In this document: in pieces, positions 34,721 through 47,721 of the stretch
Layout: each line of letters begins with the position of its first letter
Position numbering within the stretch: position 1 is the stretch's first letter
Origin: Gnetum montanum
Lineage: Eukaryota; Streptophyta; Gnetopsida; Gnetales; Gnetaceae
Direction of reading: 5' to 3'
Assembly: GCA_015680685.1 (NCBI GenBank)
Contig: MNCI01037709.1
Location: forward strand, 612,347-674,346
Length of the DNA: 62,000 nucleotides
Notes under the pieces: model-generated
Database searches by the model: none
What the model saw: only the letters and a program-made list of their open reading frames with translations
What the model was told of the DNA's origin: nothing
Program-made: the position numbers and the translations under genes

Positions 34721-36648
34721 CTCTCATGAGCATCCTAGAGAATATGCAATTGATCAGCATTAGAGACATAGCAATGAGCCAAGCCATTGATGCACACCTT
34801 GTAGAGGTACTTGTTGATCTCCATGAAGTGTTTTACTTGGTGAAGAAACTGTTATTTCTTCTGGTGATCCAACTCTTATGGAATTTCTTAAGTGAGAAAA
34901 TAGGATCTATGAGAAATTGTTCAATTATAGCCCTAGCAAAGATACATTCATCAGGAAATCGATTAGATAGTGGACTCTCCTCCTCTTTATTGTGCTATTG
35001 TGACTGAGAAAAATGGTCAGCAATCACATTCTCAATTTCCTTTCAATATACCATTGTAAGATCGAACTCCTACAAGATCATCAACCACCATATGACACGG
35101 GGGCTTACCATTGGTTTGTTCATCAAGAAGCAAATTGCATTGTGGTCTGTGTACATAAACACTTTATATTCAAGCACATAGTGCCTAAATTTCTCTAAGG
35201 AAAACACCACTTCTATCAATTCTTTTTCTATGGTGGTGTAGTTTAGCTATGCACCTACAATGCTTCAACTTGCATGGTGGATGTAATATGCACATTTCTT
35301 ATCATCCAACTACGTAAGCATAACCCCCAAGGAATAATTTGATGCATCCATTATGAAGTGACATGGTTTGGACCAATCAAGTGCCTATAGAATTGGAGTT
35401 TCTACCAAGTTTCTTCTTCAGTTTTTGAAATGCATTTACACATTCCTTGGTCCAAAAAAATGTAGCATCTTTCTTTGTTAGCTTAACCAATGGTTTTGCG
35501 ATCTTAGAGAAATTGTCTATAAATTGCTAGTAGTAGCTAATGTGTCCAACGAATAACCGAACATCTTTTATACTTTCTAGTTTATAGGTAATTCCTTAGA
35601 TGATCCTAATCTTTTCAGGGTCAACCTCAATCCCTACTTGTGAGATCCTATGCCCCAATACAATGCCTTCCTAGACCATTAAATGGCTCTTCTACTAATT
35701 GATCCAAAGATTAATCTTCACACATCTTTTGAACACTTTCTCAAGATGGTCCAAGGATTACTTAAATGTAGTCCCATAGGTGGAGAATTAATTCATAAAG
35801 GCTTCCACTCCACTATGGATTTGCTACTGAAAAGTACTTAAGACTAGGTATTGAAATGTGGTAGGGGCATTGCATAGGCCAAATGGCATCTTTCAATATG
35901 TAAAAGTCCCCTAGGGACTCGTAAATGTTGTTTTGGCCTAATCATTTGCCACAATCTAGATTTGGTTATAGCCACTATAACCATCCAAAAAAACTATAAT
36001 AGTAATGCCTAGACATAGTATCCAACACCTAATCCACAAATGACAACAGAAAGTGATCTTTGAATGTTGCCATGTTTAACAGCAGAAAATCGATGCAAAA
36101 CTACAACTTACTACCTTTCTTTGGCATAATCATGAGTGGACTAACCCACTCACTATTCTCAATGGGATAAATAAACCCTACCTTGCAGAGTTGTTTGATT
36201 TTCACATTGATGATCTAATTCAATTTGGGATTTAACTACCATTATGGCTACCTCTTTGGCCTCATGGCCGAATCAGTATAGATATGATATTATCATATCC
36301 TAGGATCAATCCTTGTGAGATCAAGATATGACCAAGTAAAGGCTTTTGGCCATTTTTTGACCACATTTAATAACATCCATTTTTGTTTAGGAACAAGATT
36401 TGCATTTATTATTACCAGCTTCCCATTTTTCAAAAATGCATATTCCATGCTAACATGTAGAGTTTTCAACTTAAGGGGCTCTTGTTTAAATTAGCAACTT
36501 CTAGCTCTTCCCAATAGGTATCATCATTTGCATTATTAGAGAGTTGGTGATGAACTTGCTCTAGTTCATCCATGCCTACAACATAAGCACATATCAGGCT
36601 CTTAGTAGGTTCCATGCACATTGTGCTATTTTTAGAATCAACAATCAA
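34721..36648 (-). pseudogene. R4 reverse transcriptase and RNase H (decayed)
   Basis: The linker MEPTKSLICAYVVGMDELEQ lies at 36620-36560, followed by IYPIENSEWVSPLMIMPKK near 36175-36120. The catalytic FMDD block reads VEAFMN and then a stop near 35810-35790. RNase H and connection sequences are traceable toward 34900. Order and homology agree with R6, but no long frame survives. Confidence 0.75.
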
Positions 36649-36759
36649 CCATGGATGCCCTCTTATTTTATGGCTACTACATACAGATACCTTTGAATAT
36701 CTACTTCATGTGCACACTACCTAAATATAGAAATAGATGCTTGTTTCATGGACTAGAGT

Positions 36760-37240
36760 TTCTATATGTAATTACACCCTATATCACTATACGCAATGCA
36801 TGGAACTCGTTTATTCTCGATCTTTTCAAATGCATTTTCCTTAGATATCTCTAGGGAAAGATTGTTGATGCCCATTCTCACATCAACAATGCTTAGCCAT
36901 GCCCTTTCCATAATGATTGGGAACTCCCCCTTACAATTCTTAACCTTGATTACTAGGGAATTAGTAGGACAAGAACACCCATAAATAGTGGTCATAATCT
37001 CTTCTACTAGTTCCAATGGAACAGTAATGAACTAGTTTACCAATTCTAATTAGATATTACTCTTGTTGAGAGGCAACAAGTTCCAGGCAATATACATCTC
37101 ATGAAAAATCAAGTTAACACTGAAACCTAAATCAAGAAGAGCTTTACATGGTTCATTTTGAGTAATCTATAAATAGATAAGAGGACTCCCTAGATCAGCC
37201 AATTTCTTGGAAAGATTTCTAGCCCAAATCCAATTAGATA
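36760..37240 (-). pseudogene. R4 aspartic protease (decayed)
   Basis: The active-site block reads CKALLDLGFSVNLIFHEMY at about 37155-37100: the catalytic Asp and Gly are kept, but the residue between them is Leu instead of Ser or Thr. The C-terminal half (VKNCKGEFPIIMERAWLSI, about 36945-36890) matches R3 and R6. Confidence 0.72.
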
Positions 37241-39782
37241 CAACATAAGTGAGCATAATAGTATGGATTTTGGGTGATATTTGGTTTGATGGGTTCCCAA
37301 TGGAATGGTTTGTAGAGAATGAGGAAGGAGCAATGTGACCAGCTACCTAAGTTTGTGAGGGCTTAGTAAGGCTGTTGGATTAAAAAAATGGTCTTTTATG
37401 AGCATGAGGTTTCAAACCACTTGGTTGATTAACTGATTTTAGATTAACAGCCTTAGTAGCATTGTGTTACTCAGCTAGGCTAGAAGTATACCTTGCATGT
37501 ATGGAGCAGGCGATAGCTATGTTGAGGCTAGAGGAATAGGTCCAAGAATAGGAGGAGGATAAGGATGAGATGTGGTATCCCTCTTGAAATATGGAGAATG
37601 AGTTCTATAGTATTCAGAAGGATAGTAGTGATGTTGAAAATAAGAAACATGATTGGAAGAGTCACGTGAAGACAAGAGTTGTTGAATGTAATACCCATAT
37701 GGATCTAGTTATCTGTAAGGGTACTACTACATTGGTAGTGACAACACCCATGACTATGGTTGCTACCACTATTGATACTATTCATACAGTTGTGGTGGAG
37801 TTCCACTTGGATAATATTGTTATTGCTGATGGAACTTTCTAGGATTGCCTTGAGGATAAGTTAATTTTCTAGGTGTTTGTCTTTTTGCTAGTCATATATT
37901 CAAAGCATACATCCCAAACTCCTATAAGTATGACATGATGGGGCAACATCCCTTAGCATGTTCATATTGTCAAATGTCACATCCACCAACATCATTTGAT
38001 TCAGTTTTCACAATTTCCTCTATGACAACAATCTTGCCCTTCCCCTTTCATTGGCATGTTCAGCTTCCTTTTACCTCTTACAATCACAATCACTACTTTG
38101 TTCTTGGGACTCTTCAGCAATTTTTAGAACTTGTAATTTGCTATCCATGGAGTCCCAAAATTGATCTACCTTAGCTAAAATTTTAAAGGTAAAGTTTTGA
38201 ATTAGCAAGGTTTTCTAGTTTAACACCTCATCAACTGGTAATTCCTTCCCACTGTCAAAAAATCAGACCTCCCTCTTGCGAATGTAAGGATCTTGATTGT
38301 ATTCTTCTACACTTTTGTGTTTTGTTGACTCTCCTTCTTCTTTTGCTACTTTCTTGATTAGCTTTTAGATCTAATGGGCTCTTAACTCCAATAGCCTTCC
38401 TTGGGCATAGATCCCAAGAGTTCTCCTTGTTTCAGAGTGAAGCCCATCTATGATGTTGCAAAGTTATTCCTGTTGAGAGTAACCATGGCCAAGGCATTAG
38501 TGTAATAAGGAATAATATCTATCCATGGCAGCATCCAAGGACACATGTGTTCCTTGCTTACAACCCTAGAATTTCCTTCTCAGATTGAACACTTGAGAGT
38601 ATGTTTGATACTTTTTTTTAAGTAGTTCAAGCATCATACTCCATCTACGAATTGATTCCAGCTCCAAGGACCAATACCATTTTTTTGCTTCTTTAATGAG
38701 TGTCCTAAGAAACAACTTAGGCTTTTTATAATCATTTTCTATGTTTTGTAGGACACAAGCATCATGAAAAGCATGAAGATGATTATGTGGATCGAAGTTA
38801 TATCCCCCTCAAACTTGGGGATGTTGTTCATATCCAATCACTTAATCTTGCTATCTTTCATGTGCCTTGTTAGAATTCTCATTTCCTCTATGATGTTTAG
38901 CATTCTTTAGGTGGTGCATAAAGGCTCATCATAGCCATGACCCTAGTTCCTACAATGCCCTCTACTATCCCTTCATTCATGAGGATGGACCTCTCTTGAA
39001 TGCTTGCACCCTGAATATTGACTTTCTCGATGGTCCCTATGATCATCTTGGTCTTGTTAATCACCTCCATCACGATTGCATCTCCCATGATTACATTTGA
39101 AGCTAGAAGAGGAAGATGATGATGATGAAGCTGAAGAGGAAGGAGGACTAGCACCATCATGGTGCCTGCCACCCCCTCTTCAGTGGTCATGGCCATGATC
39201 ATGATCATGCTACTTACCTACATCCTTACCATAACTCTTCTCCTTGGATCTCCTTTTGTCATGGGATTTGTTCTTGCCAAAACTAGGATTATGTATCATG
39301 AACTGCAAGTTCTAGTTTTGACATCCTTCACCAAAGTCAAAGAGAGAAGTCTCTCCATATGGAAAACCCCTAGAGAAGGGTTCTCTACCATCTTTTTGGT
39401 ACATTAGGAATGGGGAATCATTAGACCACTTTCCCTATGCAAACTCGTAACGTTGCTCTAGTTATCAATCCCTCAGATGTTGTGCATCAGTGGGATGATA
39501 ACCCCCTGTGTCACTATCTTGCACAACATATTCAACATGAAGCCCTTGGATGCCCAACCACCTAAGATTTTGGTAAATCATCGTAAGAATGGATTGATCG
39601 AGCGACAACACAATGTTGCCCTCCATGTTTCACCACTGTAGTTGTTCATCCTTATGTAGGATGAAGGTGAAATTGGGTACATACTCATTAGGATGAGCAT
39701 ATATCACTCTATATTGCTAGGACACCTACTGATTTACTCTATTATACTTGGGTAGAGAATCACTCCTGTGAGAAGAAGACAT
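37241..39782 (-). pseudogene. R4 gag (decayed)
   Basis: ATG at 39782 gives MSSSHRSDSLPKYNRV, then YAHPNEYVPNFTFIL and NMEGNIVLSLDQSI, the same N-terminal type as R6. The basic and Ser-rich linker follows near 39300-38900, the gag domain at about 38800-38300, and a zinc-knuckle-like string (EHAKGCCPIMSYL) near 37960. Stops occur throughout. Confidence 0.75.
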
Positions 39783-39926
39783 CTTGTATAAGAAGACAAG
39801 AAATGTAATGTGCTTTCTTATAATTATTGTAGTTATTTTGATGTATGATATGACTTTAGGATTCATTCCAATGATGTTAAATAATTTTTCACTAAATCTT
39901 AGATAGTGCGCGTAACAAACTAAAGA

Positions 39927-39944
39927 TCCCTGGCAACAATGCCA
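39927..39944 (-). other. R4 primer-binding site, tRNA-Asp type
   Basis: Minus-strand TGGCATTGTTGCCAGGGA, one base from the LTR end, differing from the tRNA-Asp complement mainly by C-to-T type changes. Confidence 0.85.
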
Positions 39945-39945
39945 A

Positions 39946-40794
39946 TGATGAGTGACGAGTATACACTAGGCCCAACCATACAAATTACAAGCATTCATGT
40001 GCAATATAGTTGAATTTTGTAGACCTTAAGTTCCTAAGTACACTAGTTCTAGGAGTGAAATATAATCGTGATGATCGTTGTCTTTCCAACTACACTTGTG
40101 AAGCTTAGTTGTATGGTTAAGTGTAATTAGGGCACATGATTTTTATTATTTTATATTTTTTCACCTTTGATTGATAACAAGTTGAAACTCAATTTATTAA
40201 CCAATTTAACTAATCTGATTACTAATTAATAACTAATTATCCTAACATAAGTATTCAGTCTCACTTTCCATACACATCTTGAACATGTATAATGTTTCTA
40301 GGTTATCAAACATTAAGCACTACTATGATTACCAAGTGTCATGTGTATGCTTGAAATAGTCATACTTATGTGCTTAATTAATTTCTATTTACCCTAGCTA
40401 ACTTGACTTACCTTAATTTTGCTTAATTTCTTGAAATCATTAAATAAAATTACATAAAACATTAAATGCATAAATAAAATATTTAATCCAGCCGAAGTGC
40501 TACAAGGTCTATCAAAAAGCTCATCTTTATTATCGCACACTCTATTGTGCTTAGGTACAATAGTGCTCAAATAAAGATTCGTACACTCAGTGACTCCTAC
40601 TATAGGCACTTGGGAAAATATTCTAACTTTGGAGAAGAAAAACTGCAAGAGCTCAACTATGCTATGACAAAACTGATGCTCATACCATGCACCCAAGCGC
40701 TATATTTATAGGCCAACAAACATCCTGTAATATTAGATATCCAACATCATTTCTTGACCCCCAATATCGAAGCCAAACAAAATACAACTCATCA
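39946..40794 (-). repeat. R4 5' LTR (849 bp)
   Basis: Bounded by TGATGAGTGACGAG and ACAACTCATCA. The GATATC words have decayed to AGATAT, CAATATCG and similar (about 40730-40772). The minus-strand TATA box CTATAAATATAG lies at about 40713-40702. Confidence 0.88.
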
Positions 40795-42150
40795 GTTACC
40801 AAGCTAAGACCCATACAACTAGGCTAACACCTCTATAGTGATGGAATCATTTATATAAAGTAATTCCAATTTAGGTATTTGATCCTTTCCTTTGAAAAAT
40901 TTTGAAAACTCTTCACAAGTTTCATCTTTAATTTTCAGTAGGGATATGAAATTCTTAGTGAGAACACTTATAGCTTCAAAATCATTCCAATATATGAAAC
41001 TCTTAGTAAGAACACTTATAGCTTCAAAATCATTCCAATATATGAAACTCTTAGTAAGAACACTTATAGCATAATGAGCTTTAGTGAAGGTTTTTTGAGT
41101 TTCAAAATCAAAGGGATTCTAGTCTTAAAGAATTTATATTTTCTTGATAAATTCTACAAACTCTTTTTCAACTTAATACTTTCTCTTACCAAATTGCTTT
41201 CTAAACCATCTAACATAATTTTTGACTATACAAGTAGTCCACTACCACCAACCAATCTAACCTATATTACAAGTAGGATTTCTTTTTCTACATTCCACAA
41301 AGACTTTAAAATATTTTTCCAACTTGATCTTGTAAAGATATTAGCATTCATATGAAAAGTTCTTTCTTTTGAAAAAAGAAAGAATTAATTTTAAAGAGAA
41401 AAATATTGATGGGACAATGGTCTAACAAACTAACATTTGTATGCACTTCTACTTGACTTGTAGGCTTCCAAACATAAACATTAGAGATGTAAAATCTATT
41501 CAGATAATAAATCCTATGAATTCTTTGTTGATAATTACACCAAATATAATTCTTCTCATTTGAATGATATGAAAATAAAGAACTAACATTAGAAAGAAAA
41601 TATTTTTCTTTAAAATTACACCAATCTTATTATTCTTAAGAAGACATACTATGAGGATAACCATAAAATTTATCTAAATGAATTTCAATGATATTTAAAT
41701 CACCTATAATAATTTAAAGAATTTTAGTCATAGATAGAAGATATTTCTAGACTTATGATCAATTTTTCAAATTATTAGAAGCATAAATATTACAAAGCTC
41801 AAAGTCCCATTTTTCTTTGTTATGATTTTATTTCATATATATTAAAGTCATTATCAAATTGAAAATTGAGATTTTATTATTACATTTTTATATCAACTAT
41901 TATAAATACACAACTTATTTTATTTTTAAAATTGAAGTTCTTAATTTTAAAATTGGACTTGAAGTAAACTATGTTAAGAGAAATTCCCTCTACTTCATTG
42001 AATGCTTCATGCATGTTATTGTGTGTTCATCATTGCTATTTTGTTTCAGCTTAAAGCCATCCTACAAAAAAATATGTGTGAGGTTTATTTCACTTTCAAA
42101 TTTAAGGTTTTTTTGGATTTTTTGAGAATTATTTTAGAAAACGTTCTTGT
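40795..42150 (-). pseudogene. LINE (L1-type) endonuclease and linker, decayed
   Basis: Minus-strand strings match the apurinic-like endonuclease of plant L1 elements: NIYASNNLKN near 41790, IIIGDLNIIEIHLDKFYGY near 41715-41655 (consensus GDFN....DR.GG), IWCNYQQRIHRIYYLNRFYIS near 41550-41490 (consensus TW.N......RLDR), and an SDHYPI-like place near 41410. From about 41350 down to 40795 lies the linker to RT, with an in-frame tandem repeat. Frames are broken by stops. The 5' boundary near 42150 is uncertain. The RT part continues at 30838 on the other side of R4. Confidence 0.75.
40946..41070. repeat. 48-bp tandem repeat, about 2.6 copies
   Basis: Units at 40946-40993, 40994-41041 and a partial one to 41070, each starting ATGAAA(C/T)TCTTAGT. 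The period is 16 codons, so the repeat kept the LINE frame when it arose. The copies are nearly identical, so the duplication is younger than the general decay of the LINE. Confidence 0.9.
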
Positions 42151-42883
42151 GACAACCTATAACTTTTTATAAATTTAATTATTTGACTCAATGCATGTGC
42201 TTAATTATTTAATACTATCATATCTCTTTCAATAGGTTAGTTCTAATTTTATGGACTAAGTCATACAATTATATTATTGTAGTGACAGATATTATTGTTG
42301 TTGTTATTATGGTTCTTCATAAGTGAATACAATGTGCTTGCTAGAGTATTTCATTAAAGCTATGTACCCTTACTTTTACTACTATTAGGGCTCAGTCATA
42401 GGTTCTCTATATATTTTATGATTAAATGCTGAAATCCAATTACCCTTGGAAGTTTTTCTTTCTATTAGTTACCATGTTTTTATAAGTATTTGGATATGCA
42501 TATTTTATTTTTATGAATATATTATTTTTTTATTGTGCACATTTAGTTATGCATATTTTATTCTATATTATGCACATGTGATTATATAATACTCTATCCA
42601 TGCAGCATTTTAGACCCTAACCCTACCCAAGTCATACCCTCTATCACTAATTTTCATTAAACTAAAATTCAAAGGTCATTTTTAATTATAATTAAATATT
42701 GTAGAAATTAGCTTTGTTAAGGAAGTACCTTAGGATAGTATCCTACCTAAAATTTGAACTTACTAATATGTCCAAGATGTTCAACAATGCTAGTTTTCAT
42801 CCTTAGTTCACTAAAATTAGTGTTACAATTCTAAAGATATCAGAATTTTATTTTGCTAAAAATTCTATAAAGTTTTAGCATTT
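42151..42883. other. Unassigned AT-rich sequence
   Basis: No frame, repeat unit or known element end is recognised here. It is bounded on the right by R5, whose presumed target duplication begins at 42879. It may include the 5' end of the LINE or older unrelated DNA. Confidence 0.4.
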
Positions 42884-43738
42884 TGATGAATCGTAATTTG
42901 CTAGGCCCCGATATTGGATACTCGATATCAGGTATGTGATATCGCAACCTAGGTAATAATATCACATACACGATATCGCGATTCCTATGTTAGCTTATAA
43001 ATATAGCACTCAAGCGCACAGGAAAGTAGTTTTTGGTAAGTCATTAGTTAGTTGTTAGCAGTTGAGAGTCTTTTTGTTCTTTTCCCAAGTGCATGCTTGC
43101 AGTGTGATGCTTGTAATTGTATGGAACCTTTGTTCGAGTGTGACATACTTGGACATGCACACAATCAGCAATAAAGATCGAGATTACTCCATCATTGCAA
43201 CATTCAATTAGTTTTTAATTTTTTAACTGTTACTTATTATTTATTATTTTCTTAGTTAATATTTCTTTATTATCATTTACTATTCCTATTGTTAATGTGA
43301 AATGGGTATGTCTTAATCATGAACATTTAAGTGTAACTACTTGGTGACCCAGTAGCATTCTAGTAGTGCTTAAGTAATGTGCGCTTGGTAACCCAAGAAG
43401 TAGTACATGAGGTCCAAGATGCGTACGGATGATTAAGGATGGATGATCATCACACTTAGGCTAGCTTAGACTTTATTTTCCATTTTCTATTAGTTTACTC
43501 AAGTTATTTCTCATTTTCTTTAGGAGTAGCATATTAATTAGAAATCACATCATACACCTCACTCTGGACTAAACCATACGTGACAAAGTAAATACTACTC
43601 CAGGTGGAAAGATAGCAAACTATGATCAACATGTAACTATCCAGGTCCCACAACTAGTCTATCTATGAAGTTTGACCGAATTGCACGTACACACTCGTAT
43701 TCGTATGGTTGAGCGTAGTGGTACCTTGTCGCTCATCA
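42884..43738 (+). repeat. R5 5' LTR (855 bp)
   Basis: TGATGAATCG to CGCTCATCA. The U3 holds at least six GATATC or near copies between 42909 and 42983, then a TATA box (GCTTATAAATATAG, about 42994-43007). R/U5 contains AATAAAGATCGAG near 43171 and the shared 3' end. It differs from 51225-52081 mostly by transitions. Confidence 0.92.
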
Positions 43739-43739
43739 T

Positions 43740-43757
43740 TGATGCCATTGCTAGGGA
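43740..43757 (+). other. R5 primer-binding site, tRNA-Asp type
   Basis: TGATGCCATTGCTAGGGA, one base after the LTR. It is the tRNA-Asp complement with transitions. Confidence 0.82.
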
Positions 43758-43871
43758 CAGTGCTAGTTATCTAGATTAGTTATATCATACAAGATCACTA
43801 CAACAAAGTATTAATGATATATCTTTCAGAAAGGAAATTAATTTCAATTAAGTCACACACAATTCACAACA

Positions 43872-46230
43872 ATGTCTCTCTCACAAAACCATGTTACTAC
43901 AATAATTAGCAAGGCAATTCATTGGAAAACCAATGGAATTTATGACGAAGAAGAAGTATGGAGTGCTCGATATTATGCAAGAGTTTCATATGTTCATGGA
44001 CACCCCAATGATACTCAAGGACTCTTGTCATCCAACTCAGACACCTTTAGTGAGGATGGGACATCCCATAGAACAAGGGGGCCTGTAAGGCCTAGGACCT
44101 TCTCAATGGTTAGCAAGAGTACATCAGGGGATGATTGGGAGACTTACAAAAGTCATGAAGAGTCTTCTAGTTCTCTCTCTTCCTCTGCTCCTTCAATGTC
44201 AAGTCATGACACAAATGACTATTTCTCAAGGGGTCGATGTAGAAATAAAAATTGAACCCACGGGCACAGTCAAGAATGCCAACATGAACAAAGACAACAT
44301 CATCCCAACTTCCAAACTCATAACCTACTTAGTGATGATGAACCCTTGCTAGTCACTAAAAGCCTAATGCATATACAAGAGGTTGTTTGAATATCTCACA
44401 GGCATTGTAAGGAAATTCATCTACCCAGGCTTGACTTAAACAAGTTTTTATGAGGCTATTATTTAGATCTGCAACATAATTTACAAGCCTTCTACAATGC
44501 TTGTGCATGGAACAATATTGATAATGGGTGGTAAAGGCTTAAGCTCTTTCCTATGATACTCATTGGCCAAGCAAAAGTATGATACAAGTCTTTAAAGCTA
44601 AAATCCATTTGCGGTTGGCCGACAATGGTAGAACTCTTCAATGAAAGAAACTAAACCTATGCAAGAGTATAAGCCTTGAGGAGACAAATCCAAGAGTGGA
44701 AACAAGGGCAACATGAACCCTTGGACATGGCACTAGAAAGATATTACTTACTATTAAACAACTACCCAAGCCATGGGTTCTCTAAGGAAAGGCTAATGTA
44801 TCACACCATGGGTGGGCTCCGTAGTGAAACAAGGAAGACCCTAGGGATGTATGCCCTAGGGCAACTGTATGAACTACAAACCCACCAACCACAAGAGCTT
44901 ATTAAGCAGGTAGCAAAAGAAGAAGGAGAAATAGCCAAATGGGAGAATGTTGAAAGATCTCAACAAGACCAAACTCTTAAAGTAATGAAGGTCCATAATC
45001 ATGAAGAGGAGAAATCAACTCACCTCAAGGAGGTGGAATGATCTTCATCTTTGCCAATACTAAAATCACTAGATGAAATTGAGGCAAAGATCAATAAGAT
45101 GACTAAATGTGTACATGAAAAATGTGGGGAATATGCAAATCTTATCAGAGGTAAAACCATGCATGATCATTTTGACATCCAAAATAGACAGAGGATGCCA
45201 AATCAAGAAATAAGACAAAACACCATTCAACAATTAGAAAGAAGGGCTAAAGGAATTAAGGATAGGGGGCCCAAGTATAAATCAAAAGTATCAATGCAAT
45301 GTTTGCCTGCACAATCACTCCAAAGGCCAATGCCTAATCTTGTCACATCTACATGAACATTGAGGGAGAATGCTACATCCAGATTTCATATAGAAGTACT
45401 ATGTTCAACCATAGTGGCAAAACCCCTAGTCGTGGGGGAGACCATCACCAAACTAGCCTCAACCTTCGTATGCCCCGACACCAAGTGCTTATTATGTCCA
45501 ACACCCTGTTTCTCCAACCATATCAACATCCTCTACTTTACCTCATCATTATCATTCTCTCGAATACTATCAACCCATATCCTCTCCTATGGAATAACCA
45601 CCTCATGTTACTTACAATTCTCCTTGCCCTCAATATTCTCATCCTTCATCTCCTTTTACATTGCCACTAGTTGTACCATAAGGATTTGCACCAAAGCACT
45701 AACCCATGAACATTACTTGTGCTACTACTGTCAATAGCAGTGGAAGTCCTCCACAATGTCAAAAGCGCCCTTTCTTTAGACATGACCATAGAAATAGATA
45801 GCACAATTCTAAAACCATTGCATCCTCCAACTCAGCACAAGCCCAGAACTATGATGCACCTTCCTCCATGAATTCAATGCCTCCTATTACTGCATCCAAG
45901 CCACCAATTAATGCTCCAACAACCATGTAACCTAATGGATATAACTGTGTAGGAAGAAATATCGATCCTTACATACTATCTTATGGTCACGGGTGCCATA
46001 GTGGGTTATCTCCTTATCACATGACCACATCTTATAATCTACCCTACTATACCTACTTTAATCAAGTGTGTGAACCCCAATTTGGATACATTCCTACCAC
46101 CACATCAAAAGACACCTAGTAGTTTGGATATGACCAGACCCCAATATTTCCAACATGCATGGATCCAAACTTTCCATTTATTAATTCTCACCATGATCCA
46201 AAGTTTAGTCATGGGGGATAGCCCCCATTC
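43872..46230 (+). pseudogene. R5 gag (decayed)
   Basis: ATG at 43872 opens a 127-residue frame (MSLSQNHVTTIISKAIHWK) with EDGTSHRTRGPVRPRTFS and a Ser-rich patch, the same N-terminal type as R2. After frame changes the gag domain appears at 44676-45041 (ALERYYLLLNNYPSHGFSKE, then a Lys/Glu-rich helical stretch). A zinc-knuckle-like region near 45290-45340 and a Tyr/Pro-rich tail to about 46200 follow. The frame then meets the post-pol block with no pol between. Confidence 0.78.
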
Positions 46231-47633
46231 TAACAAGCAAAATTAGAAAATGCTTTTCTTTTTCTTTGGTTTTACAATTTTTTATTTTTTGATTTTTCAT
46301 CTTTCAATTTGTTATTTTATCTTTTTGTAGATAATCTCATCTATGAATAAAATACTCAAGTAACTTGTCGGTTGAGGTGTTGTTCTATGCTATGAAGTCA
46401 CAGGTGACTAATTATTTGGATAGTGAGCCCACAACATCCACCCATCCATTCTATTAATAAGAGGTTCTACTCTGGGTATGATGATATTCTTATCATCATT
46501 AAAATTTAAAGTAATTTTGTACTCATTGTGCCCAAAGCGAAAAGTGATGGACTAAGAGGGAATGGCTAGGGTATGACATCAAGGGGACTTGTGGATTCTC
46601 TTTGGTGACATCTGTATGTGCTATCATGCAGCTTGGTTGTACTAAAATATTTGTAGATCTAACGAAAAATGGAAGTAAGAGTAATAAAGGCACTCAATAA
46701 AGAAACCCAATGCTATTCTAAAGGATTCCACTGGAAATACATACACCCATGCCTGAAGGTTGGTGGCTTCTCTGGATCACCGTTGGAAATGACAAAATGC
46801 CAAAGTGGCTAGATGAAGAAAAAGAAAAGAAAGAAGAAAAACAACAAAGAAAATATCAAGAAGAATGTGCTACAAAGAAATTCAAATCACTCCTTCCTTG
46901 GACAAAATGCCAAGTGATCGTATGCCTTGTTTTCATGATGCTCTTATGGTTGTCTATCATTGGATGAAACGATGCGATGTAACTGGTCAGAGGAATGGAC
47001 TTGGTCTTGATTTTGGAGTGAAAGGCTAATGATACATTAATCACACCCCACAATCAAGATTCATTCTGCCTAGGGTAGGTTACCTCATGTCCCAATCTCT
47101 ACAATCCCTTCTACAATTTATTTCAACCCACTGTCCAAGTATTTCTAACTTGTGTCTTCTGTGGCATAGAATTCATACCTCATCACGGTGGTATTTAATA
47201 TATGTGTGTTTTGGTGCACAAGTGCAGATTGCATTTAACCCTTCTAGTGCCTACGAACATTTTAAGGTGTGGTTATGCAAGGACATGATAGGTTAAAACC
47301 TACTTTTGGGAGGATCCACTTGTGTAACTTTTGTAATCTATACTTATTGCACACCACCACATCATCTCACACCCTTTGAATACTACATTACTAAATTTAT
47401 TCTTTCCTTTATCATCATTTCCACCCAAACATTCCTATGCACCACTACATGTCCTTTTTCCTCACCCTATTCGAGAACTTCATTGTATAATTCCATTTCA
47501 TTACACTTTTGGTGCCTTAATGTCTACTCAATATTACCCTAGATCTTTCAAATTTACCTTAAATCCTTCCTTTTTGGCCATGGAAACTCAAAAATTTATC
47601 AATTTTGCCAAGTATCCTATTTTGGAAGGGACA
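46231..47633 (+). other. R5 non-coding region between gag and internal promoter
   Basis: Contains the conserved elements in the same order as in R2 and R3: GGGTATGACATCAAGGGGACT (about 46570-46590) and GGGAGGATCCACTTG (about 47309-47323), plus the local inverted repeat GGGGGATAGCCCCC at about 46215-46228 where pol would end. A short open frame at 46749-46967 (Lys/Glu-rich) has no counterpart that I can see in the other elements. No coding function is claimed. Confidence 0.55.
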
Positions 47634-47721
47634 CAATATCAAGTACCTGGTATCAAGTCCAACATGATATCGGGTCAATGCTAGCACATACGCGATATCG
47701 TGTTCATAAAACCTATATATA
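47634..47721 (+). promoter_or_regulatory. R5 internal promoter-like block: GATATC array and TATA box
   Basis: Near-GATATC and GATATC words occur at about 47635 (AATATC), 47650 (GGTATC), 47666-47671 (GATATC in CATGATATCGGG) and 47694-47699 (GATATC in ACGCGATATCGTG). They are followed by CCTATATATATG at 47712-47723. The distance from the last GATATC to the TATA (about 13-17 bp) and the motif itself mirror the R5 LTR U3. A CT-rich stretch follows, and ORF2 begins about 520 bp downstream. It is not a partial LTR: there is no TGATGA terminus and no R/U5 sequence after it. Confidence 0.65.

Larger units (their letters stand above)
30839..40794 (-). mobile_element. R4: gag-pol LTR retrotransposon without ORF2, 10.0 kb, Athila-like
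   Basis: Minus-strand order: 5' LTR 40794-39946, PBS, gag from 39782, protease, RT/RNase H, integrase, non-coding region, PPT (about 31650-31636, GGGGACA) and 3' LTR 31635-30839. Flanks ATTAC (30834-30838) and GTTAC (40795-40799) match at four of five positions, the expected 5-bp target duplication. It lies within the LINE, between its endonuclease and RT parts. ORF2 is missing except for a short scrap near 31860-32010. All genes are inactivated. Confidence 0.9.

Noticed and set aside
45353-45737. Overlapping 105- and 125-codon plus-strand frames in R5
   Set aside because: They are alternative frames of the decayed gag tail region, with no conserved domain of their own.
46749-46967. 72-codon Lys/Glu-rich frame in R5
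   Set aside because: No counterpart in R2 or R3 at the same place; composition-driven open frame.
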